DNA of 64,000 nucleotides from Channa striata (taxonomy: Eukaryota > Chordata > Actinopteri > Anabantiformes > Channidae): the NCBI GenBank assembly GCA_033026295.1, contig CM065179.1:1248501-1312500 (forward strand). Direction: 5' to 3'. A model generated the notes under the pieces. It was not told the origin of the DNA, made no database searches, and saw nothing but the letters and a program-made list of their open reading frames with translations. Below are positions 15,001-25,100 of the stretch, in pieces. Made by a program: the position numbers and the translations under genes. Each line of letters starts with the position of its first letter. The stretch's first letter is position 1.

Positions 15001-15859
15001 TATGGTACAATGTGCTAAATAATCACACAGGTCATTCCCATTGCTGTTCCTACCTCTACTCCTGTGTAGGGCTTGAAGTCTCGAGGTGAGATGCGTTTCT
15101 TCTCTTGGTTTTCTGTAAAAGGCAAAACGAGGCATCACAAAGAGGCGTCAGGGGATGAAATAATTACGAGGTGCTTGTAGTTATAAATTCACGGCGTGTG
15201 ACCTCGTGCGTACCATTTGACTGTTTTCGGTTCTGCAGATAGAAGAGCAGCTGCTCCACCTCGCAGAGTTTCGACGGGTGAATCAGCCGACATTCCTCCA
15301 CCACCTTCTGAGCTAAGGAGGACGTGTCGGTGTTTGCATTTAGGCTTTTCAGGCGAATGCTGAGGGCAGGACAGACGGGGAGAACAGTGAATCCCAGGTT
15401 TCCAGCGCGATTTGTACAATGACATCAGACGTAACCTGGGACTTTGATAATCATCTGCTATAGTCAGAGATTAGTTAAAGGTATTTGCTCATTAATCATT
15501 CTGCAGCCGTTTGAAACGGACTGTACACAGTTACAACGTTCATTTACTAAATGGCATCATTTAGAAACGGTTTTACATTTTCTGACACTCTTTGCGTTCT
15601 CCAACCATGGGGTCTCCCAGCTCCCCCAGGATCGTCGCCTCCACCTCATACTGAACCACAAGCGCTTTCTCGGTCGGGTGGACATCCAGCGTGCAGCCCC
15701 TCACACGCCTGTGTCAGTGGGAAACATGGACACACACACACACAGGTCACACACAGGTAACACACACAGGTAACACACACACACACACACAGGTCACACA
15801 CAGGTAACACACACAGGTAACACACACAGGTAACACACACACACACACAGGTAACACAC

Positions 15860-15894
<35 letters not shown>

Positions 15895-15919
15895 AACACA
15901 CACACACACACACACAGGT

Positions 15920-15980
<61 letters not shown>

Positions 15981-16001
15981 AACACACACACACACACACA
16001 G

Positions 16002-16059
<58 letters not shown>

Positions 16060-16157
16060 ACACACACACACACACAGGTGACACACACACACAGGTGACA
16101 CACACACACACACACACACAGGTGACACACACACACAGGTGACACACACACACAGGT

Positions 16158-16214
<57 letters not shown>

Positions 16215-16598
16215 AACAGCAGCTCTCAGTAAATACAGTTTTAATGTCAGTCCTGAGCCTCAAATATCGACTCAGCTAATCGACGCATGTTCGACTCAGA
16301 CTCTCTGACAGTAACGTGACGCTATTTTAGCCTTGAAAACGGCAGATGGATTATTGACAGAATTTCCTGATCGCTGTCGTCTGTTTCCGTCCTCGGATGA
16401 ATGAACGCGGCCTCTTCTTCCACCGTCAGCCGACATCAGGATCTGACAGCTAACGGCAGCTCCGAGCTTGACACTCGGCTCCACACTGCGACATTTGACG
16501 GCCCGTCAAACAGACATGCTAACAGCTAACAGCTAACAGCTAGCAGCTAGCAGCAGCAGCGGTTACCTCTTGAGGTATCGCGGGTCTCCGGGCTCCAT
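1..16598 (-). CDS. kifap3: Kinesin-associated protein 3 (KAP3), 3'-truncated by window edge
   Basis: KAP3 is the armadillo-repeat, non-motor subunit that joins the KIF3A/KIF3B motor pair into heterotrimeric kinesin-2, which drives anterograde intraflagellar transport and organelle transport. Sixteen coding exons were joined from the minus strand: 16598-16567, 15708-15577, 15359-15214, 15112-15054, 14909-14768, 13365-13266, 12037-11913, 11718-11620, 11437-11259, 9169-9007, 4961-4861, 3107-2999, 2911-2799, 2262-2097, 761-636, 56-1. Lengths sum to 1848 bp (616 codons) with all phases consistent. Residues align almost without gaps to vertebrate KAP3 as remembered (e.g. IIYIFFCFSSFSQFHG, KMRNKNIVHMLVK, FVIECLGTLANLTIPDLDW). 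Most of the armadillo region is present. The last ~170 residues of the usual ~790 lie beyond base 1. All introns are GT-AG except 11719-11912 (AT-AC). Introns hold repeats and possible enhancers but no nested gene. Teleosts carry kifap3a and kifap3b; which copy this is cannot be told. Confidence 0.97.
636..761 (-). CDS. kifap3: kifap3 coding exon 15 (residues 556-598)
   Basis: Encodes GSAEDDLILEVVIMIGTVS then DDSCAAMLAKSGIIPALIEL, nearly identical to mammalian KAP3. Acceptor CGTCAG, donor AATG then GTAAGA. Confidence 0.97.
1500..1524. repeat. TTTAG pentanucleotide repeat
   Basis: Five perfect TTTAG units in the intron between kifap3 exons 14 and 15. Confidence 0.9.
2097..2262 (-). CDS. kifap3: kifap3 coding exon 14 (residues 501-556)
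   Basis: Encodes DHVGDLATQITDEEAEEFV, then IECLGTLANLTIPDLDW and LVPYLKDRLKP. Acceptor TTGTAG, donor CCAG then GTGTTT. Confidence 0.97.
2799..2911 (-). CDS. kifap3: kifap3 coding exon 13 (residues 463-500)
   Basis: Encodes SAGLRMLMKRAMKLKD then MIRNLSQHSGPTKSLFL. Acceptor CCATAG, donor CTG then GTCAGC. Confidence 0.95.
2999..3107 (-). CDS. kifap3: kifap3 coding exon 12 (residues 427-463)
   Basis: Encodes LMKMVFDCGDEKMDVELIS then LCINLAANRSSAQLICE. Acceptor GACAG, donor GAAA then GTACGT. The following intron is only 87 bp. Confidence 0.96.
4861..4961 (-). CDS. kifap3: kifap3 coding exon 11 (residues 393-426)
   Basis: Encodes ADEAQRQLSMCILYHISMDD then RFKSVFADTDCIPQ. The first ~8 residues differ from the mammalian GNDNYKQI stretch; the rest matches closely. 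Acceptor TTGCAG, donor CCGCAG then GTAAGG. Confidence 0.96.
6530..6720 (+). repeat. Dispersed teleost repeat in kifap3 intron
   Basis: Starts TCTATACTTGTGAGGACACT and continues with CCCAGTCTTGACCCTCAAAA and AAGTTGTGTGGACCAGCTGA. The order of phrases matches a common fish repeat with inverted TATACTTGTGAGGAC ends; the right end is degraded and runs into a CA tract. Confidence 0.55.
6736..6823. repeat. CA/CAGA compound microsatellite
   Basis: Alternating CACACA and CAGACAGA units over about 88 bp inside the kifap3 intron between exons 10 and 11. Confidence 0.9.
7780..8110. promoter_or_regulatory. Candidate enhancer-like block in kifap3 intron
   Basis: Lies between kifap3 exons 11 and 10. Complex sequence with TAATTATTAATAAC, TTACCACATAATGG and a perfect SOX-type palindrome, ATTATTGTTT and AAACAATAAT separated by 6 bp (8043-8068). 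Confidence 0.35.
9007..9169 (-). CDS. kifap3: kifap3 coding exon 10 (residues 339-393)
   Basis: Encodes DKLARLVPSEHKELL, then TLRLLLNLSFDTLLRSQMVQ and IPKLSSLL. It is clearly KAP3 but more diverged than its neighbours. Acceptor TCCGCAG, donor CTCG then GTAATC. Confidence 0.94.
9648..9735 (-). mobile_element. Retroelement tail fragment (kifap3 intron 10-9 region)
   Basis: AATCTTTACTGATCCCACGA followed by CGGGGAAATTTACATGTTGC is a common teleost repeat end. It lies in the intron between kifap3 exons 9 and 10. Confidence 0.5.
11259..11437 (-). CDS. kifap3: kifap3 coding exon 9 (residues 279-338)
   Basis: Encodes VSLCLLLNLAEDTRTELKM, RNKNIVHMLVKLL and SFLKKLSIFLENKNDM, armadillo helices close to the mammalian sequence. 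Acceptor CTGCAG, donor ATG then GTGAGA. Confidence 0.97.
11620..11718 (-). CDS. kifap3: kifap3 coding exon 8 (residues 246-279)
   Basis: Starts after TTCAC with AT-GAA-GAA, giving KKKKA-Y-EESSENQNLKKEHEK across the junction. This is the same length as mammalian [21 protein letters not shown], which fixes both splice sites. Ends SLLTKQEQLLR, donor AGAG then GTACAG. Confidence 0.95.
11719..11912 (-). other. kifap3: U12-type AT-AC intron of kifap3
   Basis: On the coding strand the intron opens with ATATCCTTT (11912-11904), the U12 AT-AC 5' splice consensus. A TTCCTTGAC box (11737-11729) matches the U12 branch consensus, with its branch A at 11730, 11 nt before the terminal AC at 11720-11719. 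There is no GT at the exon end that would keep the reading frame. Removing exactly 194 bp gives an ungapped match to KAP3. Splicing would need the minor (U11/U12) spliceosome. Confidence 0.93.
11913..12037 (-). CDS. kifap3: kifap3 coding exon 7 (residues 204-246)
   Basis: Encodes FSQFHGLVTHFKIGALCMN, then HELKRYDLWQDELQKKKKA. It ends GCCT immediately before ATATCCTTT, the 5' splice site of the AT-AC intron. Confidence 0.96.
13266..13365 (-). CDS. kifap3: kifap3 coding exon 6 (residues 171-204)
   Basis: Encodes TALGALARVLREDWKQSVDL and TIIYIFFCFSS. Acceptor GTCAG, donor CCAG then GTAACC. Confidence 0.96.
14768..14909 (-). CDS. kifap3: kifap3 coding exon 5 (residues 124-171)
   Basis: Encodes LDEEASINNIDEYVELLYED followed by an ARNPDNLEELLQN motif, the start of the armadillo region. 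The donor is AACG then GTACCG; a second GT six bases further was rejected because only the first gives N-E-T across the junction. Confidence 0.95.
15054..15112 (-). CDS. kifap3: kifap3 coding exon 4 (residues 104-123), divergent linker
   Basis: A 59-bp exon encoding NQEEKRISPRDFKPYTGVE. It corresponds to the Lys/Ser-rich linker of mammalian KAP3 (KEKKEKSSKPKD...) but shares little sequence with it. Identity rests on phase, flanking splice sites (TTTTACAG; GAG then GTAGG) and position between two well-conserved exons. Confidence 0.85.
15214..15359 (-). CDS. kifap3: kifap3 coding exon 3 (residues 55-104)
   Basis: Encodes IIRLKSLNANTDTSSLA and HPSKLCEVEQLLFYLQNR, very close to the mammalian protein. 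Acceptor CCCTCAG, donor AAATG then GTACGC. Confidence 0.95.
15577..15708 (-). CDS. kifap3: kifap3 coding exon 2 (residues 11-55)
   Basis: Encodes RVRGCTLDVHPTEKALVV and YEVEATILGELGDPM. A CAG acceptor 9 bp upstream of an alternative GAG was chosen because it restores the family RKVKG-like residues. Donor AAAAT then GTAAAA. This exon lies just beside the CA array of intron 1. Confidence 0.93.
15727..16211. repeat. Compound CA/GT microsatellite array in kifap3 intron 1
   Basis: About 485 bp of CA dinucleotides, interrupted irregularly by CAGGTAAC, CAGGTCAC and CAGGTGAC units. Seven CAGGTG E-box cores can be counted between about 15916 and 16160. The long open frames of Cys-Val or His-Thr repeats here are artefacts of the repeat. 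Confidence 0.97.
16518..16560. repeat. Heptanucleotide GCTAACA/GCTAGCA tract beside kifap3 exon 1
   Basis: Three GCTAACA units, two GCTAGCA units and a short CAG run lie just inside intron 1, within about 6 bp of the exon 1 donor. On the coding strand the motif reads TGTTAGC. The same motif follows gorab exon 1 (57717-57729). Confidence 0.85.
16567..16598 (-). CDS. kifap3: kifap3 coding exon 1 (residues 1-11)
   Basis: Begins MEPGDPRYLKR, matching the KAP3 N-terminus (...ARYLKR). The start codon at 16598-16596 is chosen because it aligns with the family start. Donor is AGAG followed by GTAACC; the exon ends two bases into codon 11. Confidence 0.92.
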
Positions 16599-16745
16599 GT
16601 CCGATCGATGAACACAAACTAAAATCGCGTTTTTCTCATGTCAGCTGATGGCGAGCGCCGGATGTTTCGGACCTGCTCAGCTTGTTGCCAGGGAGGCGGC
16701 GTCGCTCCCGGCGTCCGGGGGCCGCTGCTGCCCCCTGCAGCACCG
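16599..16745 (-). promoter_or_regulatory. kifap3: GC-rich promoter region of kifap3
   Basis: The sequence upstream of the start codon is markedly GC- and CpG-rich compared with the surrounding AT-rich DNA. It includes an ETS-like CCGGATG (about 16660) and an X-box-like half site (16684-16689). No TATA box is evident. The exact transcription start cannot be placed. Confidence 0.55.
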
Positions 16746-18933
16746 GAGGCGAATCAAGACATGACACGGGAACCACGAAGCCATTTTTAATATAGAACTT
16801 TAAAATACCGCTGGTCAAATGTCCAATTATTGCATTAATGTTTCGTTCTTCACACGACAAAGGTGTAAAAATAAACCAAGAGCTGAAAAGAATCTTTAAA
16901 TAATACAAATAAATATGTTAAATGATAAATGATAAATGATACTCCTGTAGGGGATTTCAGATATCATCAGAAACCCCCTGAAACGCTAAAAACCAGTTTC
17001 AAGCACCTTTAATATAATATCAATATATTTTATTGGACATGGACTAAAAAAACCCAAGTTCAACAAACTTTACATTCAGTGATCAGTGGTTTCAGTTTAT
17101 TACACGCTTATTTCAAAGCGACAGAATCAAATTTAAAGAAGAAGCTTGAATATGAAAATCAGAAATTCTCCTTCAGTCTGGGCTCCGCCTGATGATGGAT
17201 AGTCTGTCTACAGGCTGAAGTCACACAGGCCCCCAGGGCGAGTCGGGGTTACAACACTGAACATAACCCGGGGTGAGGTTAAAGAAAAGGACCCGTGAGA
17301 ACGAGGTCCATTCGAATTTTTACGCAGACTGAACTTGCATTGCATCTCTGTGTGCTGTCAAATATATAGATTCTGTGTGAAATCCAAACCTTAGGCAACA
17401 GCAAACGGGAAGTTCTGAAAAGAGCAGTTGCACATGTTTATTCCCAGCCCTGTACGTTTGGTTGTAGATTGGCTTGTCGGAAAAGTTTCTGAATCTAAAA
17501 CATTTAGTTCCTTTAAACACGGGAACAATCTGCTTATTTCCAATGTAATGCAGTCTAACTATTACAAGCCTCAAATCCACATCATAAACTAAGACAAAAT
17601 GCATCAGATGAGAAATTTCAATGAATTGCTGAATATTCTTACATGTGTTGGAAGTAAACCACCGAACAATATCAGATTCAGGTTTCATAGAAAACGTTTT
17701 AAAGACTCTAAACTGGGACAAAAAAGATTTTAATAAGCAAACTTGGAACGCACTAAATATGATAAAGTGCCTGATGATCTCCACACAGTCGCCCTGCTGT
17801 ATGAACTGTCACTGAGTGAGACAGAGACAAAGGTGCGTTTCATGGAACCGATACTGTAACATGGTCGATCTGCTCGCCAGAAGGCATTTGCTGCTCTCTG
17901 CATCCGTCATTCCCCAGCTATGCGACAGCTGATGTCACCTCTCTAAATTTGGCCCGTGGCTCGTGATTGATACATCAGAATCCTATTTGTGTTGGAGGTC
18001 AAATATACTCTGTTCCCTGCTCATTAGGCCAGTGAATGTGGTACAAGAAGGCGCCTGCCTAATTAGTTGAAAAGTCAGTATCAGTTTTAGACTCAACAAA
18101 TCAGGCACATCCACACCTGTTATGGATCCTCCCCACAAAGCTGCACAGTTAATTTGTTTGTTGGGTCAAGAACAGCCCGTTACAGACTCGATGATCCTCC
18201 CCCAAACCTGAACAGCTAGTGGAACAAGTGCTGAGACGACAGAACGGAGAAACTCAGGCAAAAAAGCTGCTTGCTGAACCTCTACAGGTTGGAGACTGGC
18301 TCAGAATAAACTGTAGTAGACAGTCACTTACAGCAAAAAGGAGGATTACGTGCTGTAACTTCATTTAACCAGACTTATCTGTTTAACCCCAGCGGGTCCA
18401 GTTCACACAGACGATGCATGAACATGAAATCACCTGTTTGAGCTGATTCAGCATTGCTGATTGCTTTTCAAATTCTAAAACCCAACAGGTACAATGTGGG
18501 ATTAAGTGGCACAGAGGTTGTTTAAGAGGTTGCTAAGACAACCTGTAGTACGTTCACGTGCAAACAGGAGAAGACGTGGCTAAGTTTAGGTCGCATTGCA
18601 GCATGACAGCCAGGGCTCGTGCTTGGACATATGTCCACTCGTGTCCATGTGGCGATTACTGCCTGCGGTCCAGTCTCCACTGTGCACGCATGCTTGTCCT
18701 GTCTCCCTCCTCGTAAGTGTCCCCAGCAGGGGATCTGTAAGTCTGGCGGGATGTCCTGAGCACTGCCCACTGAAAAAGATCTCCGCTTCTCACTCGAGCA
18801 CTGGCAGAGACGTGTTGAACATTCAGCTCGACAGATATAGCAGCAGCTGGAGAAACAGTGTCCCAGACGGCACCGCAACACGCCGAGTGTTTCACGCTTC
18901 AGCCAAGAGCCTCGTGGAGAACACACAACCAAA
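16599..18933. other. Divergent intergenic segment kifap3-ntmt2
   Basis: 2.3 kb between two head-to-head genes. Beyond the kifap3 promoter it is mostly unremarkable AT-rich sequence with no ORF resembling a known protein. The last few hundred bases presumably hold the ntmt2 5' UTR and promoter, but no clear core element was seen. Confidence 0.6.
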
Positions 18934-19132
18934 ATGGACATTTCACTTGAAGATGATGGCGGCAGCTCGTCGCCCAACTTTGAGTACAAAGGAGCTCACC
19001 TGGCCTTCAGGGATCGCTGGAAAGGAACAGATGACACCATGTGCCGCCACAGCATGTCCTTCCACCTGCACCACACGCTGAGGAGCGAGTTCTTCGCCAG
19101 CTACCTGTACCTGCTGGAGAAAATTCCTCTGG
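18934..19132 (+). CDS. ntmt2: ntmt2 coding exon 1 (residues 1-67)
   Basis: Encodes an acidic/serine-rich lead (MDISLEDDGGSSSPN) then GAHLAFRDRWKGTDD and SYLYLLEKIPL. Donor CTGG then GTAAGA. The first ~15 residues have no clear mammalian counterpart, so an alternative start or an upstream non-coding exon is possible. Confidence 0.92.
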
Positions 19133-22100
19133 GTAAGAAGTCGCACAAAGACCCACCGTGACACGGCCGAAAGGACATGATTTACGATCCTTTCTTGCCC
19201 TTTGACCCCGTTGAGAAACGGCCAAAACAAGAAGCACGTTGCTGTGCATGTTTTGTTTTTGAGATATGCTAAAAAATAACTTTATTTCACAGTGCACATG
19301 ATGTGACCCTGGATATTAATTCCTGCAGTGTGAAACTGAAGTTGCAATGTTTGGCATAAATGAACATGCACCATCGTGCAAGTAGATATTCATAATGTGG
19401 TGAAAGGAAACAAACAAACAGACGCTGTCTGGGGGGGTGGGAAAATACTTTGACCTGCCTCCAGATTTGGAAAACAGTCAACAGGGATGTAAAGTATGAA
19501 GGGTTTGAAAGTTTCCTGTTTATAATAAAACTAAAACCTTCACGATAAACAGACACTGACAAACGTCACAGTAAGGTGGTTATTGTACGGTGCCCGTGAT
19601 TTTTCTGCCTGTCAGGAGATATCGGCGATGTCAAATCTCAAAATGCTAATATTCTTTTGGATCTTTGTCTAATAAGAAGACGGTGAAGCCACAAGCGTCA
19701 CACGTCGTCTTTTAATGTGAGCATCTCCTTCTATAGGATCCTTGAAAAAAGGATCCTCTCAAAAATGACAGCTACCTAAAATTTGAATCATTTTTTGTGA
19801 CTCTTTCGTTGCCATTGCTGCATCAGTCAGTACCACCTGAAATCTGAGTCATGTTTCTAGGGTTTTCCACCCCTGCTCATATTCAATATCTGAACACCTC
19901 ACTGTTTAAATCCCACCACAAAGAAGCGTCTCTAAAAGCAGCAGTACTGCTGAATGAGCAGTCGTGGCTTTAATTGTTCCTACAAGAAACATTTATTGTA
20001 TTGTAGGGGAAGATTAGTTTTGAGCTGAGCACGCAGCTCTCGAACTCGTCATCTTCACGTGCTTCTCAAAACTTATTCATAATTTAATTATTGAGTATTT
20101 TCACTACAAAGATTGTATGACTGTGTTTGTTGAAGCCTCCAGGAACTGACAGCGTTGGGCGCTTTGTGATAAAACGTCTAGAACTGAAGTGGCAGAGCGT
20201 GTTTTCGGAAACTTTTAAGAAACTTTAAGTAGGTTCAGGTGCGTTTGACTCTTTTAAAAGTAATCTGTCGTCTCCTCTTCACAATAAATTTGTCAGTGAG
20301 TAAACTGATGAAATCATTTATTGTTATTTTATTTATTTCTTAGCCTCGTGAATCTAATTTTTATCCACGTTCTCTGAACAAGTAGAGCCTTTTGTTTTGA
20401 GTCAGTTAATAATCTCGTCATAACTGTGTCGGGACTCGTCATTGTTGCAGTCGTGAAGTTTGAGTCTAGTGTGTCACTCGTTCACCACGAGACCAAGCTG
20501 CAGAAACACGAGATCCTGATCTGCTGCTTTACTTTCTTACCACTAACTCGATACAAGACCCATTAATGGTTTGGCATGTCAAGCACGAAAGCATTAACTC
20601 ATGTCAGCAAGTGCTGAACATGACAGTCAGACAAGGGAACTTTAAATGAACGTCACAAAAACATTTGTTGCTCTTTGTTTAACGTCTTTGCGCAAAAGAC
20701 GAAAACAAGTGTCAGAGGGGCGTCGTTCAAGCCTAAGATATTAAAATAAACCTTCAGCTCCAGAATCGTTTAACCACATCTTATTCTGTAACTTGAAGTA
20801 GAAGGTCAAAGGTCATCTTGTACTGAATCTGTCCACTTTGAAGTGAAGGTGAGCGATAAGACAGACGTGGTGGCACTGGATCGACACTTCCTTGGCAGAC
20901 GTGTTTGCTCCCTCCTGGGTCTCGCTCCATGTTTCTATACTTACCCTTCCCCTGAAAGTTACCCTTCCTGGGGGGGGGTCACATGAAACACAGCTGACAC
21001 CATGAAAAGCCCTCAAACATTACGCTACCAAGCAGCCACTTGACCGACAGGGTTTGTCTGATTCTACACCTTGTTTAAGTGCGACGTGCAGGTGCTGAGC
21101 TTGAATCTTGGCTCTGCGCCTCACATTGATGTTTCTAGCACGGAGGAGGGGGTCCAGCTGGAAATGAATCCCCCCCCGCTAATATTTCACCGCGGTGTCA
21201 TGAATTTTGCCACTCGAGCTCCTTGACAAGAGGACACACATTCCCCACGACCCCCACCTCTCTTATATCAGGAACGTGTCACCTGAGCCTGTAGAAACGG
21301 CGCGTTGGTTCTGCAGCATTAATTCTTTCTTTTTCAGAAAAAGATGAAACGTTTATTAATGACAGTTTCATTAAATGCAGATTATTAACAGAAAAAGTTG
21401 TAGTGCACTTTCAAAACACCATCGAGCCTTAGTGGGAACTCGGTACTGATTCATTTTGAACCTGCAAACATTCATAAATACAGAACGGTGTGGCCAGCGT
21501 AGAGGAGTCCATCTGTATTTAGAACCTTTGGGTAATCAAATTATGATTCCATCTGTTTCCTGTCAGATTACAGCGAGCTTCTCCATCCATCGCAGTCCAC
21601 TGCTGTGGTCCACCCAGGTCAAAGACCACTGTGACCCGCCTAAAACTAATGTCTAATTTACATCCATCCAGAACCAACAGCCTACAGCTTACACAGGGTT
21701 AAGGGTCACGGGGGCCGGAGCCAGTCGCAGCTGTCACTGAGCCGGACTCCCTCATGGTTCCACTGCTGCAGTGAAACCTTCCATGTCCGTCTGCATCATC
21801 AACCTTTGTTAGTTTCCACTGTGAGTCTGTGAAAGGCTGAAATTTCTAAACCACTGTTGGTAAGATTAAAATTCACTGCGGATTTTCATGGTCTCCAGAA
21901 GATGTAGCAGTGGTGTGGAAAGGTTTCTGTGAAATCCATTAAACGAAGCCTTTGACTTGCTTATTTCTGGTGGGACTCCAAAGGTCAACGTCCTCTTACT
22001 GAAGGCGTTTGACACGTGTCCATTGTTTCCATCCTGTGACATTTTGACCTGTGGTCGACACGTCAGGACGCTGGCGCTGCGCTGCACTGCCTTCAGTCCC

Positions 22101-25100
22101 ATGATTGTACCATCCTGGCTGTCACACCTGCAGACGTCTTCCGCCCGTCAGGTGCAGCGGCAAACAAATTACATAGAAAGAGGAGGCAACATCGCATTGT
22201 CCGTATTACGAGCGTTTGTCAGACGTGACACGACTACTTACTGGGCCTGGCAGGATGATTCAATGTGGCTGTTTCGCTGATGTTGGTTCTGTGGCTCTTC
22301 TGTCTCTGCTGTCCGGGGTCCTCAGGTCCCCGTGTGGCTCGGGGTCTTTTAGCTCTGAATCTGTCCGTGGTTATAGTAGTATAGTATAGTTTTATAAATT
22401 TTCCTGTAGCTCAGTGTTGAGACTGCTGGAACTTCAGTTGGACGTACGTAAACGGCCCCGAGCGCAGACCTGCCTGTTCTGTTTTTTTTCGTCATGACCT
22501 CCTGTCCTCTGACGTGTCTCCCCGTGTCCATGTGTCCCTGCAGTGAAGCTGTTCCCAGTCACCTGTGAGTACATCAAAGGAGAGAAACAGTTCTACTACA
22601 GAGCTCAGAAGTTCTACGAGGACGTCCCTGCCTCAGAGGAGGGCATGATGGGAGATTTCGTGGAGATATCCAAAATTGATCTGGAGGGGTCGCGGCAGTT
22701 TCTCAAGAGGTTTGTGGTGAGTCACAGCTCACGTTTAACTTTACAACCCGACTCAGAGGGACATGTGAGAAGCTCTGCTGCATCTCCATCGTCTTCACTG
22801 CTTTCCACTGCTGTGGAGATTCACTGGACGCCGCCGTAGCTCCATGTCATAACCTGTTTCTGATTGTACTGTATTAAAGGATTTCCACCTTTTCCATGTG
22901 GGACGACGCCTCCGTGCAGTTTCCAGCAGTGGCACAGACTCGCTGCCTTTCTCATAAACACCCGCCCTGGGCAAACTGAGCCTGTAGCTGTTAATCAGCT
23001 CGTACCATGGGCAGTTTTACTAGCACCAATTTGTTAGTTAAAAGGGAGGGACACATTTCTTAATTTTCCTGTTGGGAAATAAAGTTTATAAATTGAAATG
23101 TGGTCTATAACTGACTGGAGGAGGTAAACATCCTGTATTGTAAAACCTCTTTGTGTTGTCAGTGTGGACTGAGGTTTTTTTTAGCAAACGTGCTAATTCA
23201 GGAGAACGGTTTGGCCCGGACGCTGGGTTATTCCGAGGATCAGCTTTACAGAGGCTCTAATTATAAACGGCTAAGGTGGGACGGCAGATGCTACGAGGCT
23301 CCATTTCCACTGCTGCTAATGTCAACACAACAAGCTCAGCTGTGGCGAACACTGGATCAAAACTGGATATGTTAAATGTCACTTTCTATTCTCAGCATTC
23401 GAGTTATGTCTGTAAGCAGATTGTACCCACTTACGAAGCATGCTTTTTAACAATGACTAGGAATAAGGCTCGGTGATTCTCAGTGCTGGAAACACGATCG
23501 CGGCTGCAGTTGAATTATTTATTCATTCTTTTGTTGAGAGGTTTCGAAATAAACAGCAGAGCAAAAGCAAATAAAATGTTTAAAAGTGGAAAAAAGGCAC
23601 ATTAAGGTTATAAAAACACTTGAAAACGAAACCCGAAAAGTCATTTTTGCTTTGTAAATCCCGTTGGAAGGTACCGGCCTGAGCAGCAACCCCTCACGCG
23701 TTCCCATTCACACTGCAGCGCATTAATATCTGAGTCTGAGTTGTGAAAATGAGCATGTTTGCACCAAAAAACAGACGGAATCATCCAAAACTAAACCCGC
23801 GTTACAGACTGTGGCTGACTGACATTGTTTACATACAGTGAAGAACATGAATCATAGAAATATGTGAGTCAGAGCGTTTTCCTCTTTTAACCAACGGATT
23901 TTAACCTTAGAAACTCTTTTGTTTCTGTTCAACAGAAAGTCAGATTGATGGATCAAAAACCTTCGACTCGTCTGCGTGCGTGTGCTCAGCTGCACATCAT
24001 CATCTCGGCTCCTGTTTATACCTGACGTCTCCATTAAAAAATAAGCCCAGTAGCGAAAACATTTCAAACGCGCAGGATTAAACTAAGTTACACACACGCG
24101 GAGCAATATGGCAGTAATTCACGGGAACCAGGAAGCCTGTAACAAACCCGGAGCTCCTCGGGGCCCCATTTTTCATATAATCATACACTGGGGCCCCTGG
24201 TGTGGAGGGGTTGGAGTGAGGTCAGACTAGCAAATGCGAAGTTAAAACCCAGCGTGCTGCACGTGAGGTGACTTTTGGTTTGTCTGTGGTAAAGTTCATA
24301 GTTTCTTTGCCCCGAGGAACTGAGCTCTACTCGTTTGTTCTGTCGGTGCGTTTGAGGATCTGAGTCCTGACATCTGGTAACACACAGTACATATGTAGCC
24401 CCTCCAAGACTTTTAACATGCTGCAGGAAAACTGACATTAATATGTACGTCTTCCTTTCTGTGAAATGAAAGTTAAAGTCTCCTTCAGTTTTTTTTTACA
24501 AATGATTAGAATCAATTGAATCATTTTCATAATTTTCTTCTGCGGATTGATAAAGTTGTATTTTGCTACAGTTGTGAGTGTCTGCTCACCCGCAGGGTCC
24601 CGGTAAAGCTGACACACACTGCGCCCTGGACTGCGGCTCCGGGATCGGCCGCGTTGCTAAGGGCGTCCTCCTTCCTGTGTTTGAGAAACTAGAGATGGCA
24701 GACATGATGGAGCACTTCCTGCTGCACGCACACGAGGAGTACCTGGGCGACGACGCCGACCGCATCGAGACCTACTACTGCTTCAACCTGCAGGACTTCA
24801 CACCCCCAAAAGACAAGTATGATGTCATCTGGATACAATGGGTGGCATGTAAGTATGACAGCCTCATATGTGTGCTAGGAAGATGTAGCAGACAGCTGAA
24901 GCTGCATGAATAATAAGGGAGAAGGGCCAGAAATGATATACCGTCGAACCGTGGAACTGCATTTTATAAGCCGAATATTTCACAAAATATACACACGGTG
25001 TTGTCTCACCGTCTTTCTTCGCTCTCTCGGAGCACGATCAAGACGAGCAGTTGCCCCCAGACCTCCTAAGCCTGATGCTCCTCGATCCTGGGCCAGCCGA

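Noticed and set aside
15646..16263. Long open frames of Cys-Val and His-Thr repeats
   Set aside because: They are translations of the CA/GT microsatellite in kifap3 intron 1; no start or splice context and no biological sequence character.
18596..19081. 161-codon open frame on the plus strand and 155-codon frame on the minus strand
   Set aside because: Both overlap ntmt2 exon 1 in the wrong frame or strand and lack similarity to any protein.
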